Below, piece after piece: positions 1 through 5,011 of a stretch of 5,011 nt of DNA. This DNA is from Clostridia bacterium (GTDB lineage Bacteria; Bacillota; Clostridia; Oscillospirales; CAG-272), in the NCBI GenBank assembly GCA_017625275.1, contig JAGALI010000041.1, forward strand, positions 1 to 5,011, read 5' to 3'. Position numbers and translations under genes: made by a program. The notes under the pieces are model-generated. The model did not search any database. It was not told the DNA's origin and was given only the letters and a program-made list of their open reading frames with translations. The stretch's first letter is position 1; each line of letters starts with the position of its first letter.

Positions 1-651
1 AAGGATATGAGAATTGACATAGGCGCGCAGGATAAGCAAAACGCAAGTGAGCATGTGTCGATTGGAGATTACTTCACCTTTGATAGCGAGGTCTGCTATC
101 TTGGAGAAAACCAAATCAAGGCAAAGGCGCTTGATGATCGTCATGGCTGTGTCGCTATGCTAGCCACTATAAAAAGACTTGCTAAGGAAAAGGTACAAAG
201 CAATTATGACTTATATTTTGCCTTCACCACTCGCGAGGAGATAGGCGTATCTGGTGCGTGGTGTGCGACCGAGCTTATAAAGCCCGACTATGCCGTTGTA
301 ATTGAAAGCAAGGCGGTTTTAGACCTTGTCAGCGTTGACGAGGACAGACAGGTTGGTGCGCTTGGAGAGGGGGCGCTCATATCCTATGCGGACAATGGTG
401 CAATAATGGATAGAGCCTTGACAGACAAGCTAATTGACCTGTGCAAGAAAAACGAAATAAAATATCAAATTAACAAGGCAGTTTCTGGTGGAAATGATTC
501 TGGTGCAATCCAAAAGGGCGCATATGGCGCAAGGGTGGCGCTCGTTTCTGCACCATCAAGATATATTCATTCAAGTGGAAGCGTTGTAGATTTAAGAGAC
601 CTTACGGCTATTCAAGACTTGATTTATGCGCTTACCGTCGAGAGGAGATAA
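1..651 (+). CDS. M42 family metallo-aminopeptidase, 5' end cut off by the window
   Basis: This is the C-terminal 216 residues of an M42 (TET / FrvX / CelM-like) zinc or cobalt aminopeptidase, a cytosolic enzyme family that trims short peptides and usually forms dodecameric shells. Numbering from the Met at base 7, visible family motifs are ALDDRHG (metal ligand D43), FTTREEIG (catalytic E77 and ligand E78), VVIES (E100 at the Asp/Glu metal-ligand position), the glycine-rich SGGNDSGA (160-167) and the last ligand His in RYIHSS (H188). The first metal motif (HxDEIG) and the N-terminal half, roughly 115 residues, lie upstream of the window. The Met at base 7 is not the start: KDMRIDIGA aligns with the internal EGVYIDIGA of the next gene, and the frame is open to base 1. 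It ends one base before the start of a second M42 gene, so the two are almost certainly cotranscribed. Peptidase function is inferred from family; true substrates are unknown. Confidence 0.9.
   Translation, partial: KDMRIDIGAQDKQNASEHVSIGDYFTFDSEVCYLGENQIKAKALDDRHGCVAMLATIKRLAKEKVQSNYDLYFAFTTREEIGVSGAWCATELIKPDYAVVIESKAVLDLVSVDEDRQVGALGEGALISYADNGAIMDRALTDKLIDLCKKNEIKYQINKAVSGGNDSGAIQKGAYGARVALVSAPSRYIHSSGSVVDLRDLTAIQDLIYALTVERR
643..647 (+). promoter_or_regulatory. Ribosome binding site that fixes the start of the second M42 gene
   Basis: AGGAG lies 5 bases before the ATG at 653, inside the last codons of the preceding gene. It supports 653 as the start rather than the in-frame ATG at 626, which would add nine residues (MRLPSRGDK) not resembling an M42 N-terminus and has no comparable site upstream. 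Confidence 0.85.
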
Positions 652-652
652 A

Positions 653-1630
653 ATGGTTAATTTACTAAAAAAGCTAATGCTTGCATCTGGCGTGTCAGGA
701 AGAGAGGATAAAATACGAGAGGCAATAAGACAGGAAATCGCTCCCTACGCCGACGAAATCATCGTTGACCCACTAGGCAACCTCATTGCCAGAAAAAAGG
801 GCGAGGGCAAGAAAATAATGTTTGGCGCCCACATGGACGAAATCGGCTATTTTGCGACACACATCACAGAAAAGGGCTTTATAAAAATAAGCCCAATAGG
901 TGGAATTAATTACCTTTCCAGCTCCTTTTCAACAGTAGTTAGTGAAAGGGGCGTTAAGGGCGTTTTATTTCCAAAGAAATCGGACGAGCTACCAAGCGCA
1001 GAGGGCGTTTATATCGACATAGGCGCAACCACAAAAAAGCAAGCCGAGAAAAGGGTTAGCGTAGGTGACTTTTTCGTGCACACCCCTTCAATCACCCACA
1101 TAAGTGGCTCTCGCTATATCGGCAGACCCTTTGATGATAGAATAGGCTGTGCAATTCTAATAGAGGCTATGAAAAAAATCAAGGACGCAAAGAACGATTT
1201 GTATTTTGTATTTACCGTTCAAGAGGAGGTTGGCTGTCGTGGCGCGCGTCCTGCAGCCTATGGAATAGCACCTGAGATTGCCATTGCTCTTGATGTGACA
1301 AGGACTGATGATAAAATAGGTGCCGACCCATTAAATGTAAAAATCGGCGGAGGACCAACTATCAAAATCAAGGACGCAAGCGTAATTTGCTCGCGTGAGC
1401 TTGTTGGCAAGATGAGAGAGCTTGCAAGGGAAAATGGAATAAAATATCAGGACGAAATGCTATCAAGGGGTGGCACAGATACCTCATCTATGCAGATAGC
1501 AGGAAAGGGCTGTATGGCAGGTGCTATCTCAATCCCCTGTGGCTTTATCCACACAAACAACGAAATGATAGACATAAACGATGCAAAGGGCGCGACAAGA
1601 CTAGTTACCCTTATAGCAGAAAGGATATAG
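653..1630 (+). CDS. M42 family metallo-aminopeptidase (complete)
   Basis: A 325-residue protein of normal M42 length. It starts MVNLLKKLMLASGVSGRED, the usual opening of this family (short helix, then the SG.SG.E-type turn). All expected metal and catalytic residues are visible: H60 and D62 in GAHMDEIG, D161 in RPFDDRIG, catalytic E191 and ligand E192 in VQEEVG, D214 in IALDVT, and H300 in FIHTNN. The PDZ-like lid domain that M42 enzymes insert into the catalytic domain should occupy about residues 70-155. Family knowledge says such enzymes are cytosolic, bind two metal ions and release N-terminal residues from short peptides. It differs clearly from the M42 gene just upstream, most visibly in using Asp rather than Glu as the fourth metal ligand, so the pair is two subfamilies and not a recent duplication. 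It follows the first gene by one base and is followed one base later by a lipoprotein gene, consistent with one operon. Substrate preference cannot be read from the sequence. Confidence 0.93.
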   Translation: MVNLLKKLMLASGVSGREDKIREAIRQEIAPYADEIIVDPLGNLIARKKGEGKKIMFGAHMDEIGYFATHITEKGFIKISPIGGINYLSSSFSTVVSERGVKGVLFPKKSDELPSAEGVYIDIGATTKKQAEKRVSVGDFFVHTPSITHISGSRYIGRPFDDRIGCAILIEAMKKIKDAKNDLYFVFTVQEEVGCRGARPAAYGIAPEIAIALDVTRTDDKIGADPLNVKIGGGPTIKIKDASVICSRELVGKMRELARENGIKYQDEMLSRGGTDTSSMQIAGKGCMAGAISIPCGFIHTNNEMIDINDAKGATRLVTLIAERI

Positions 1631-1631
1631 A

Positions 1632-2201
1632 ATGAAAAAGAGAATTTTTTTGGTGCTGTTGGCGCTTTTGATGCTAGCTCTCGTCGGCTGTAAGGGAAGG
1701 GCTGAGACAATTGAGGCTAGCTACACAAGGGCAGATGGCACAAGTGAGACGGTAACAATGAAGCTCGCCTCAAACACGGACATTGTGCTTTATTCGCTCT
1801 ATGTTCCAGAGGACTGGGTGGTAATTGACCAAAGCGCCTCGACAATGGCATATGTGTCAGAGGAAAACAAGTCTAGCATAAGCGTGGCACAATGGAATTT
1901 AACAAGCGAGATTACAAGCATAGATACATGGTGGAATAATTTTCACAAAAAGGAAAATAGCGAAAGCTTTCCTAGCTTTACCATCTTAGAGGAGGGCAAG
2001 GAGACAACGCTTGACGGACGCGAGGCTAAAAATTACACATACACGGTTGCCTTTGATGGCATGACCTATAAATACAATGTAACAGCCTCAATAGACCAAG
2101 GAAGCATACATGTAATAACCTACACCTCAACAGAGGAGCTTTATGATGAGACTCTTGAGGTGGTGCAGGGATTAATCCTTCCAAATTTCAAGCTTAAATA
2201 A
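1632..2201 (+). CDS. Small predicted lipoprotein, possibly PsbP/Mog1-like fold
   Basis: A 189-residue exported protein. Residues 1-19 form a lipoprotein signal peptide (MKKR charged start, hydrophobic FLVLLALLMLAL, lipobox LVGC) with C20 as the predicted lipidated residue, so the mature protein should sit on the outer face of the cytoplasmic membrane. The mature domain carries YSLYVPEDWVV (54-64), SIDTWW (96-101), and repeated beta-strand-like stretches ending in LILPNFKLK. The 'polypeptide with a P-E-D/G-W motif followed by alternating strands' pattern resembles PsbP/Mog1-type small lipoproteins, but that is a weak impression and no function should be assigned. An AGAAAGGA-type site (1618-1625) precedes the ATG by 6 bases, inside the end of the M42 gene. 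A closely related but frameshifted gene follows 10 bases downstream. Being an extracytoplasmic lipoprotein next to cytosolic peptidases, it may only share a promoter with them. Confidence 0.85.
   Translation: MKKRIFLVLLALLMLALVGCKGRAETIEASYTRADGTSETVTMKLASNTDIVLYSLYVPEDWVVIDQSASTMAYVSEENKSSISVAQWNLTSEITSIDTWWNNFHKKENSESFPSFTILEEGKETTLDGREAKNYTYTVAFDGMTYKYNVTASIDQGSIHVITYTSTEELYDETLEVVQGLILPNFKLK
1758..1820 (+). repeat. Copy 1 of a 63-bp segment shared by the two lipoprotein genes
   Basis: Encodes MKLASNTDIVLYSLYVPEDWV. It matches 2299-2361 at 58 of 63 positions by eye, and the last 30 bases are identical, while surrounding parts of the two genes are much more diverged. It marks tandem duplication and possibly later gene conversion. 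Confidence 0.85.
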
Positions 2202-2211
2202 GGAGAATAAA

Positions 2212-2743
2212 ATGAAAAGAATATTACTTGTGGCCCTCGCGCTTATAATGCTTTTGTCATTCGCTGGCTGTAAGAAAAGCGATGGCGCACCAAAGGGAAT
2301 GAAGCTTGCCTCAAGCACGGACCTTGTGCCATATTCGCTCTATGTTCCAGAGGACTGGGTGATTGATGAGGCAGATGCACTCACAACAAGAGCCCATGTG
2401 TCCAGTAGCGACACCTCGTCGGTTAGCATTGTTAGCTATAAAAAAGAGGGGGGCGCTAAGCTCCATAGATGCATGGTGGGAAATTTATAAGGCATCTCTC
2501 ACACAGCAGATTGCAAGCTTTGAGCTTATAGAGGAGGGCGCTCAGACTATTGTGAGTAAAAATGGTGCAAAAGGCTACACCTATAAAACAGGAACAGGGG
2601 AGCTTGTTTTTAAGCACTATGCCACAGCTACAGAGCACGGAGATTATGTATATGTAATCCTCTATACAGCGATGGACGGCTTGTACGAAACAAATCTTAC
2701 TACAGTAAAGGACGAAATAATCGCAAATTTCAAGTTTAACTGA
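2212..2743 (+). pseudogene. Second small lipoprotein gene, split by a +1 frameshift in a G6 run
   Basis: The first frame opens at ATG 2212 after a good site (AAGGAG at 2200-2205, overlapping the previous stop). It encodes a lipoprotein signal peptide with lipobox FAGC (C20) and the same YSLYVPEDWV core as the upstream gene. It then runs out of homology at a run of six G (2448-2453) and stops at 2490 after 92 residues. The rest of the homologous protein continues in the +1 frame from about 2453 (ALSSIDAWWEIYK...) to the TGA at 2741-2743. If the run is read as five G, the product is 176 residues. Its stretch SVSIVSYKKEGALSSIDAWW then aligns without gaps to residues 82-101 of the neighbour (SISVAQWNLTSEITSIDTWW). 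The downstream half is well conserved (FELIEEG, KGYTYKTG, DEIIANFKFN), so the lesion is recent, a sequencing or assembly error, or bypassed by +1 slippage. Function is unknown, as for its paralogue. Confidence 0.85.
2299..2361 (+). repeat. Copy 2 of the 63-bp segment shared by the two lipoprotein genes
   Basis: Partner of 1758-1820, in the same orientation and 541 bases downstream. It encodes MKLASSTDLVPYSLYVPEDWV. The five mismatches all lie in the first 33 bases. Confidence 0.85.
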
Positions 2744-2744
2744 T

Positions 2745-3902
2745 ATGAGAGAAATTTATTTTGACAATAGCGCGACAACTAAAATGTCGGAGCGCGCAAA
2801 AGAAAAAATGATAAAAGCCATTGAGCAAAATTATGGAAATCCCTCGTCACTTCATTCCATTGGACTTGGTGCGGAAAGACTGATAAGCGAGGCGAGAGGG
2901 ATAATTTTGTCCTCACTTGGAATTTTGCGCCCACAAAGAGGAGAGCTTGTGTTCACTGCAGGTGGAACAGAGGCGAATAATTTGGCAATTATAGGCACAG
3001 CACTTGCCAAATCACGCAAGGGTGGAGAAAAAATCCTTATTACTGAGGGAGAGCACTCGTCGGTTGAGGAATGTGCAAGGCACCTTGAGGCAAAGGGCTT
3101 TGTAGTGACGCGTGTACCAACAAAAAATGGCGCGCTTGATATGGATTTTATAAGAGCTAACGCAAAGGGCACAATTCTTTGTAGCTTTATGCATGTAAAC
3201 AACGAAACAGGCGCGCTTTATAATATTAAGGAAGCCTTTGAAATCGTGCGAGATGCATCACCAGACTGTGTGATGCACGCAGACTGTGTTCAATCATACT
3301 TAAAGGTAAAATTCACTAAAAAATCAATAGGCGCAGACCTTATCTCCATAAGCGCCCATAAGGTAAATGGCCCAAAGGGAGTGGGTGCGCTTTATATCAG
3401 CCCCGAGCTTTTGAAGGCGAAAAAAATCATCCCAATCGTGTTTGGTGGTGGACAGGAATTTGGACTTCGCTCTGGAACTGAAAATGTATATGGAATCTGT
3501 GGCTTTGGCGAGGCAGTGAAGGAGCATACAGGGGACCTTGTGGCTGAAATTAATCATATGAGTGAGCTAAAGGAATATATAATCTCGACACTTCCAGCTG
3601 AGATAAGGGCAAATCTTCCTATAAATAGTGCTCCACATATTCTTAATATCACCTTGCCAAAAATCAAAAGTGAAACGGCATTACACGCACTTAGCGCAAA
3701 AGGGATTTATGTCTCCTCAGGCTCGGCGTGCTCGTCAAATTCGGCTCATAAGGCATCGCGCGCTCTTCTTGCATTCGGCATTAGTGAGGACGAGGCAGAT
3801 AGCTCAATTCGCATAAGCCTCTGTCCACAAAGCACTAAGGACGAGGCAGACGAGCTTATACAGGCGCTTGCCGAAATAACAAAGCAGCTTGTAAGAAAAT
3901 AA
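2745..3902 (+). CDS. iscS: Cysteine desulfurase, group I (IscS/NifS-type)
   Basis: A 385-residue PLP enzyme of aminotransferase class V. Such enzymes convert L-cysteine to alanine and pass persulfide sulfur to Fe-S cluster scaffolds or tRNA-thiolation and cofactor pathways in the cytosol. Visible motifs are the N-terminal YFDNSATT (5-12), NYGNPSSLHSIG (29-40), TAGGTEANNLA (71-81), the stacking His in EGEHSSV (H104), HADCVQ with D180 and Q183 for PLP binding, and Schiff-base lysine K206 in SISAHKVNGPKG. RSGTEN follows at 242-247, and the active-site Cys is C329 in SSGSACSS, the group I loop rather than the short SufS-type loop. Length and the K206 position match the usual short IscS form. The ATG follows the upstream stop as TGA-T-ATG with no recognisable Shine-Dalgarno, suggesting translational coupling. 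No iscU, thiI or mnmA follows; a terminator does. The sulfur acceptor therefore cannot be told from context, and nifS would be an equally fair name. Confidence 0.93.
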   Translation: MREIYFDNSATTKMSERAKEKMIKAIEQNYGNPSSLHSIGLGAERLISEARGIILSSLGILRPQRGELVFTAGGTEANNLAIIGTALAKSRKGGEKILITEGEHSSVEECARHLEAKGFVVTRVPTKNGALDMDFIRANAKGTILCSFMHVNNETGALYNIKEAFEIVRDASPDCVMHADCVQSYLKVKFTKKSIGADLISISAHKVNGPKGVGALYISPELLKAKKIIPIVFGGGQEFGLRSGTENVYGICGFGEAVKEHTGDLVAEINHMSELKEYIISTLPAEIRANLPINSAPHILNITLPKIKSETALHALSAKGIYVSSGSACSSNSAHKASRALLAFGISEDEADSSIRISLCPQSTKDEADELIQALAEITKQLVRK

Positions 3903-3928
3903 AAAAGGGCGAAAAATTCGCCCTTTTT
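3902..3928. terminator. Bidirectional intrinsic terminator between convergent genes
   Basis: A perfect 12-bp stem pairs 3902-3913 (AAAAAGGGCGAA) with 3917-3928 (TTCGCCCTTTTT) around a 3-base loop. The GC core GGGCG is flanked by an A run on the left and a T run on the right, so either strand's RNA ends in U residues. It begins in the desulfurase stop codon and lies 6 bases beyond the stop of the minus-strand gene, so it can end both transcripts. Confidence 0.92.
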
Positions 3929-3934
3929 ATATTT

Positions 3935-4600
3935 TTATTCATTTGAAATCATTTTCTTTAGCGCATCTAGCGCATCGCTAAGACCGCCCACAGCATCAAT
4001 AAGCCCAATCTTAACAGCCTCCTCGCCATCGATTATGGAGCCTGTATCGGTTGCAATTTGGTCAGTGCTCATCATAAGAGCGCGAAACTTTTCTTCATTA
4101 ATATTAGAATGCGCGCACACGAAGGCGCTAATTCTTTTTTGCATTCTCTCAAAATAATAATAGGTTTGTGGCGCACCAACCACAACACCAGTAATTCTTA
4201 CAGGGTGAATTGTCATAGTGGCACTTGGCACGATAAATGAGCGCTTGGAGCTGACAGCCAACGGCACACCAATAGAATGCCCACCACCAAGCACCAGCGA
4301 AACGGTGGGCTTTTTCATGCTTGCAATCATTTCTGCAATTGCAAGGCCGGCCTCAACATCGCCACCCATAGTATTAAGGACAATAAGCACGCCCTTAACG
4401 CTCGTATCCTGCTCACATGAGGCAAGCAGAGGAATTAAATGCTCATACTTTGTCGCCTTTTGGTCCTGTGGCAGAATATAATGCCCCTCGATTTGTCCAA
4501 TAATACTTATACAATGTATTCCGTCGTTTTCACTTTCTCCCAGCTTTACAATGCTTTCAAGCTCGCACGATTCCTTGTCCTGCATTTTTTCGTCTTCCAT
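3935..4600 (-). CDS. tepA: ClpP-fold serine protease, TepA-like
   Basis: A 221-residue protein of the ClpP/crotonase fold, closest to the TepA (YmfB, translocation-enhancing protein) family of Firmicutes. Motifs in order are IIGQIEGH (33-40), VLIVLNTMGGDVEAGLAIAEMI (71-92), the nucleophile loop GGGHSIGVPLAV with S109, the ATMTIHPVRITG segment with H132, and DTGSIIDGEEAVKIGLID, where D185 is the likely third triad residue. AHSNINEEKF at 163-172 is also typical of TepA rather than ClpP. There is no signal peptide or membrane segment, so the protein should be cytosolic. The Bacillus member is linked to secretion and spore biology, but the biochemical role is poorly defined and transfer of that role here is inference. 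The start is supported by TGAGG (4606-4610) 5 bases upstream. It stands alone, convergent with the desulfurase and divergent from the rRNA operon. Sporulation-type or SppA-like relatives are the main alternatives. Confidence 0.88.
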   Translation of the reverse strand: MEDEKMQDKESCELESIVKLGESENDGIHCISIIGQIEGHYILPQDQKATKYEHLIPLLASCEQDTSVKGVLIVLNTMGGDVEAGLAIAEMIASMKKPTVSLVLGGGHSIGVPLAVSSKRSFIVPSATMTIHPVRITGVVVGAPQTYYYFERMQKRISAFVCAHSNINEEKFRALMMSTDQIATDTGSIIDGEEAVKIGLIDAVGGLSDALDALKKMISNE

Positions 4601-4605
4601 AAAAA

Positions 4606-4610
4606 CCTCA
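4606..4610 (-). promoter_or_regulatory. Ribosome binding site of the TepA-like gene
   Basis: Reads TGAGG on the minus strand (GTGAGG including base 4611), 5 bases before the ATG at 4600. It supports that start over the internal Met6 codon. Confidence 0.7.
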
Positions 4611-4685
4611 CAAAACTAATTTGATATTTATATATAGTATTAATAAAAGGAAGAAAATTATTCAAAAAATGTATATTTTACCCCT

Positions 4686-4725
4686 CAAAAAAGCCTCGAA
4701 ACCCTTATAAAATCTAGCTTTTTTG
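4686..4725. repeat. Inverted repeat, 9-bp arms around a 22-base loop
   Basis: CAAAAAAGC (4686-4694) is a perfect inverted match to GCTTTTTTG (4717-4725). The A run before and T run after the small GC core resemble a weak bidirectional terminator, but the loop is long and there is no gene reading into it. It might insulate the rRNA promoter from upstream transcription, or be a by-product of AT-rich sequence. Confidence 0.45.
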
Positions 4726-4733
4726 GAATTTTT

Positions 4734-4760
4734 AAAAAAAATTAAAAAAAGTTTAAAAAA
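4734..4760 (+). promoter_or_regulatory. UP-element-like phased A-tracts upstream of the rRNA promoter
   Basis: Three A-tracts (4734-4741, 4744-4750, 4755-4760) have centres about 10 bases apart, which is helical phase and predicts curved DNA. They cover about -40 to -66 relative to the predicted start, where the RNA polymerase alpha C-terminal domains bind at strong rRNA promoters. Confidence 0.7.
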
Positions 4761-4764
4761 GCTA

Positions 4765-4793
4765 TTGACAAACTATTTTTGTAGTGCTATAAT
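4765..4793 (+). promoter_or_regulatory. Consensus sigma-A promoter of the rRNA operon
   Basis: The -35 hexamer TTGACA (4765-4770) and -10 hexamer TATAAT (4788-4793) are both perfect consensus with the optimal 17-base spacer. TG at 4785-4786 adds an extended -10 (TGcTATAAT). Transcription is expected to start near 4799-4801, at a G or the adjacent base. Initiation with G would fit growth-rate control by GTP level as known for Bacillus rRNA promoters, but that is inference. Only one promoter is visible; no tandem P1/P2 pair is seen. Confidence 0.93.
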
Positions 4794-4800
4794 AGCAAGG

Positions 4801-4820
4801 CTGACTGCGAGAGTAGTCAG
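4801..4820 (+). other. 5'-terminal hairpin of the rRNA leader with GNRA loop
   Basis: CTGACTGC (4801-4808) pairs with GTAGTCAG (4813-4820): eight pairs including one G-U, closed by the tetraloop GAGA, a stable GNRA type. It starts at or within a base or two of the predicted transcription start, so it would cap the nascent pre-rRNA. There is no T run after it, so it is not a terminator. Confidence 0.75.
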
Positions 4821-4826
4821 TAAAGA

Positions 4827-4843
4827 TCCTTGAAAATTGAACA
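4827..4843 (+). promoter_or_regulatory. boxA-like antitermination element in the rRNA leader
   Basis: TCCTTGAAAATTGAACA resembles the CTTTGAAAACTGAACA-type motif found in Firmicute rRNA leaders and spacers, which corresponds to the NusB/S10 boxA region. It sits 6 bases after the 5' hairpin, a boxB-boxA-like order. The assignment rests on resemblance only. Confidence 0.6.
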
Positions 4844-4852
4844 AGAATGGAA

Positions 4853-4869
4853 TTAGTTAAGATAACTAA
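4853..4869 (+). other. Small hairpin in the rRNA leader
   Basis: TTAGTTA (4853-4859) is perfectly complementary to TAACTAA (4863-4869) with a 3-base loop. It is AT-rich and thus weak; it may contribute to leader folding or processing. Confidence 0.5.
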
Positions 4870-4992
4870 GTACAAAGACGGAACTCTTAAGAAAATTCTT
4901 TTAGAGAAAAAAACTCAAAACAAGTAATTAAGAAAAAGAGCTAACAAAAGCTTTAGAAATGAATTAGAGGCAGAGATGCTTTTAAATAAACA

Positions 4993-5011
4993 TTTTTAGA
5001 GAGTTTGATCC
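4993..5011 (+). rRNA. rrs: 16S ribosomal RNA, first bases only
   Basis: AGAGTTTGATC at 5000-5010 is the universally conserved 5' segment of bacterial 16S rRNA (E. coli positions 8-18), followed by C as in Firmicutes. By that alignment base 1 of the mature RNA falls near 4993. The gene runs off the right edge. The consensus promoter and leader upstream agree with the assignment. Confidence 0.92.

Larger units (their letters stand above)
4601..4764. other. AT-rich divergent intergenic region between tepA-like gene and rRNA promoter
   Basis: No credible gene is present; short open frames here are chance. On the minus strand it must contain the tepA-like promoter. A TTGAAT at 4660-4665 and TA-rich sequence (TATATA-like around 4629-4637) could contribute, but spacing is poor and I do not call a definite promoter. 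On the plus strand it carries an inverted repeat and A-tracts, described separately, leading into the rRNA promoter. Confidence 0.6.
4800..4992 (+). other. Transcribed leader of the rRNA operon
   Basis: About 193 bases lie between the predicted transcription start and the 16S 5' end, with no coding potential. The leader contains two clear hairpins, one imperfect hairpin (4884-4906, pairing CTCT and AAGA with TCTT and AGAG around an A-rich loop and a small internal bulge) and a boxA-like element. The part near the 16S gene should pair with sequence beyond the 3' end of 16S to make the RNase III processing stem, but that partner is outside the window. Confidence 0.8.

Noticed and set aside
7..9. 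ATG at 7 as the start of the first M42 gene
   Set aside because: The frame is open to base 1, and the sequence around it aligns with the middle of the second M42 protein, so it is an internal methionine.
626..652. Longer N-terminus for the second M42 gene
   Set aside because: The added residues do not look like the family, the site lacks a ribosome binding site, and a good AGGAG serves the ATG at 653.
1447..1710. Minus-strand open frame across the M42/lipoprotein junction, and similar ones within the desulfurase
   Set aside because: They are shadows of strongly supported plus-strand genes, with no family motifs or start signals of their own.
2440..2446. A AAA AAG slippery heptamer suggesting programmed -1 frameshifting
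   Set aside because: The heptamer is not in the required register of the first frame, and restoring the protein needs a +1 shift, not -1.
2363..2743. Second half of the split lipoprotein as an independent gene from ATG 2363
   Set aside because: Its first 30 or so residues are out-of-frame sequence overlapping the conserved lipoprotein core, with no ribosome binding site; only the part after about 2453 has homology.
4058..4624. Plus-strand open frames antisense to the TepA-like gene
   Set aside because: Sequences are low-quality translations opposite a clearly conserved protease; no start signals or motifs.
4935..4990. Short hairpins such as AGCT...AGCT and GCA-GAGA-TGC near the 16S start
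   Set aside because: Stems of 3-4 pairs are expected by chance; the real processing partner lies downstream of 16S, outside the window.
1..5011. CRISPR arrays, insertion sequences, tRNA genes, attachment sites
   Set aside because: No spaced direct repeats, transposase fragments, cloverleaf sequences or integrase context were seen.

Overview
The window reads as ordinary chromosomal DNA from a low-to-moderate GC Firmicute, most likely a Clostridia-like anaerobe. The evidence is short genes packed 1-10 bases apart, AGGAG-type ribosome binding sites, two small lipoproteins with Gram-positive-style signal peptides, a TepA-type ClpP-fold protease, and a 16S rRNA 5' end with the Firmicute-like form AGAGTTTGATCC. 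I cannot name the genus.

Left arm (1-3902, all + strand): a tight gene run. It begins inside an M42 metallo-aminopeptidase cut by the window edge. A complete second M42 paralogue follows, then two tandem related lipoproteins, then an IscS/NifS-type cysteine desulfurase. The second lipoprotein is split by a frameshift that maps precisely to a run of six G: reading five G restores a gap-free alignment to its neighbour. The run ends at a 12-bp hairpin (3902-3928) flanked by A and T runs, which can terminate transcription from both sides.

Middle (3935-4600, - strand): a single gene for a TepA-like, ClpP-fold serine protease, convergent with the desulfurase.

Right arm (4601-5011): about 390 non-coding bases leading into an rRNA operon. 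They hold an AT-rich stretch with an inverted repeat, three A-tracts in helical phase, a perfect-consensus extended -10 promoter (TTGACA, 17 bp, TGcTATAAT), a roughly 190-base transcribed leader with hairpins and a boxA-like element, and the first 19 or so bases of 16S rRNA.

The left-arm genes fit peptide and cysteine handling (amino-peptidolysis, then sulfur mobilisation from cysteine), but this link is inference from adjacency. I see no convincing new defence, mobile or regulatory system. The observations most worth checking are the lipoprotein frameshift, its possible effect on translation of the desulfurase (which lacks a Shine-Dalgarno), and the architecture of the rRNA promoter and leader.
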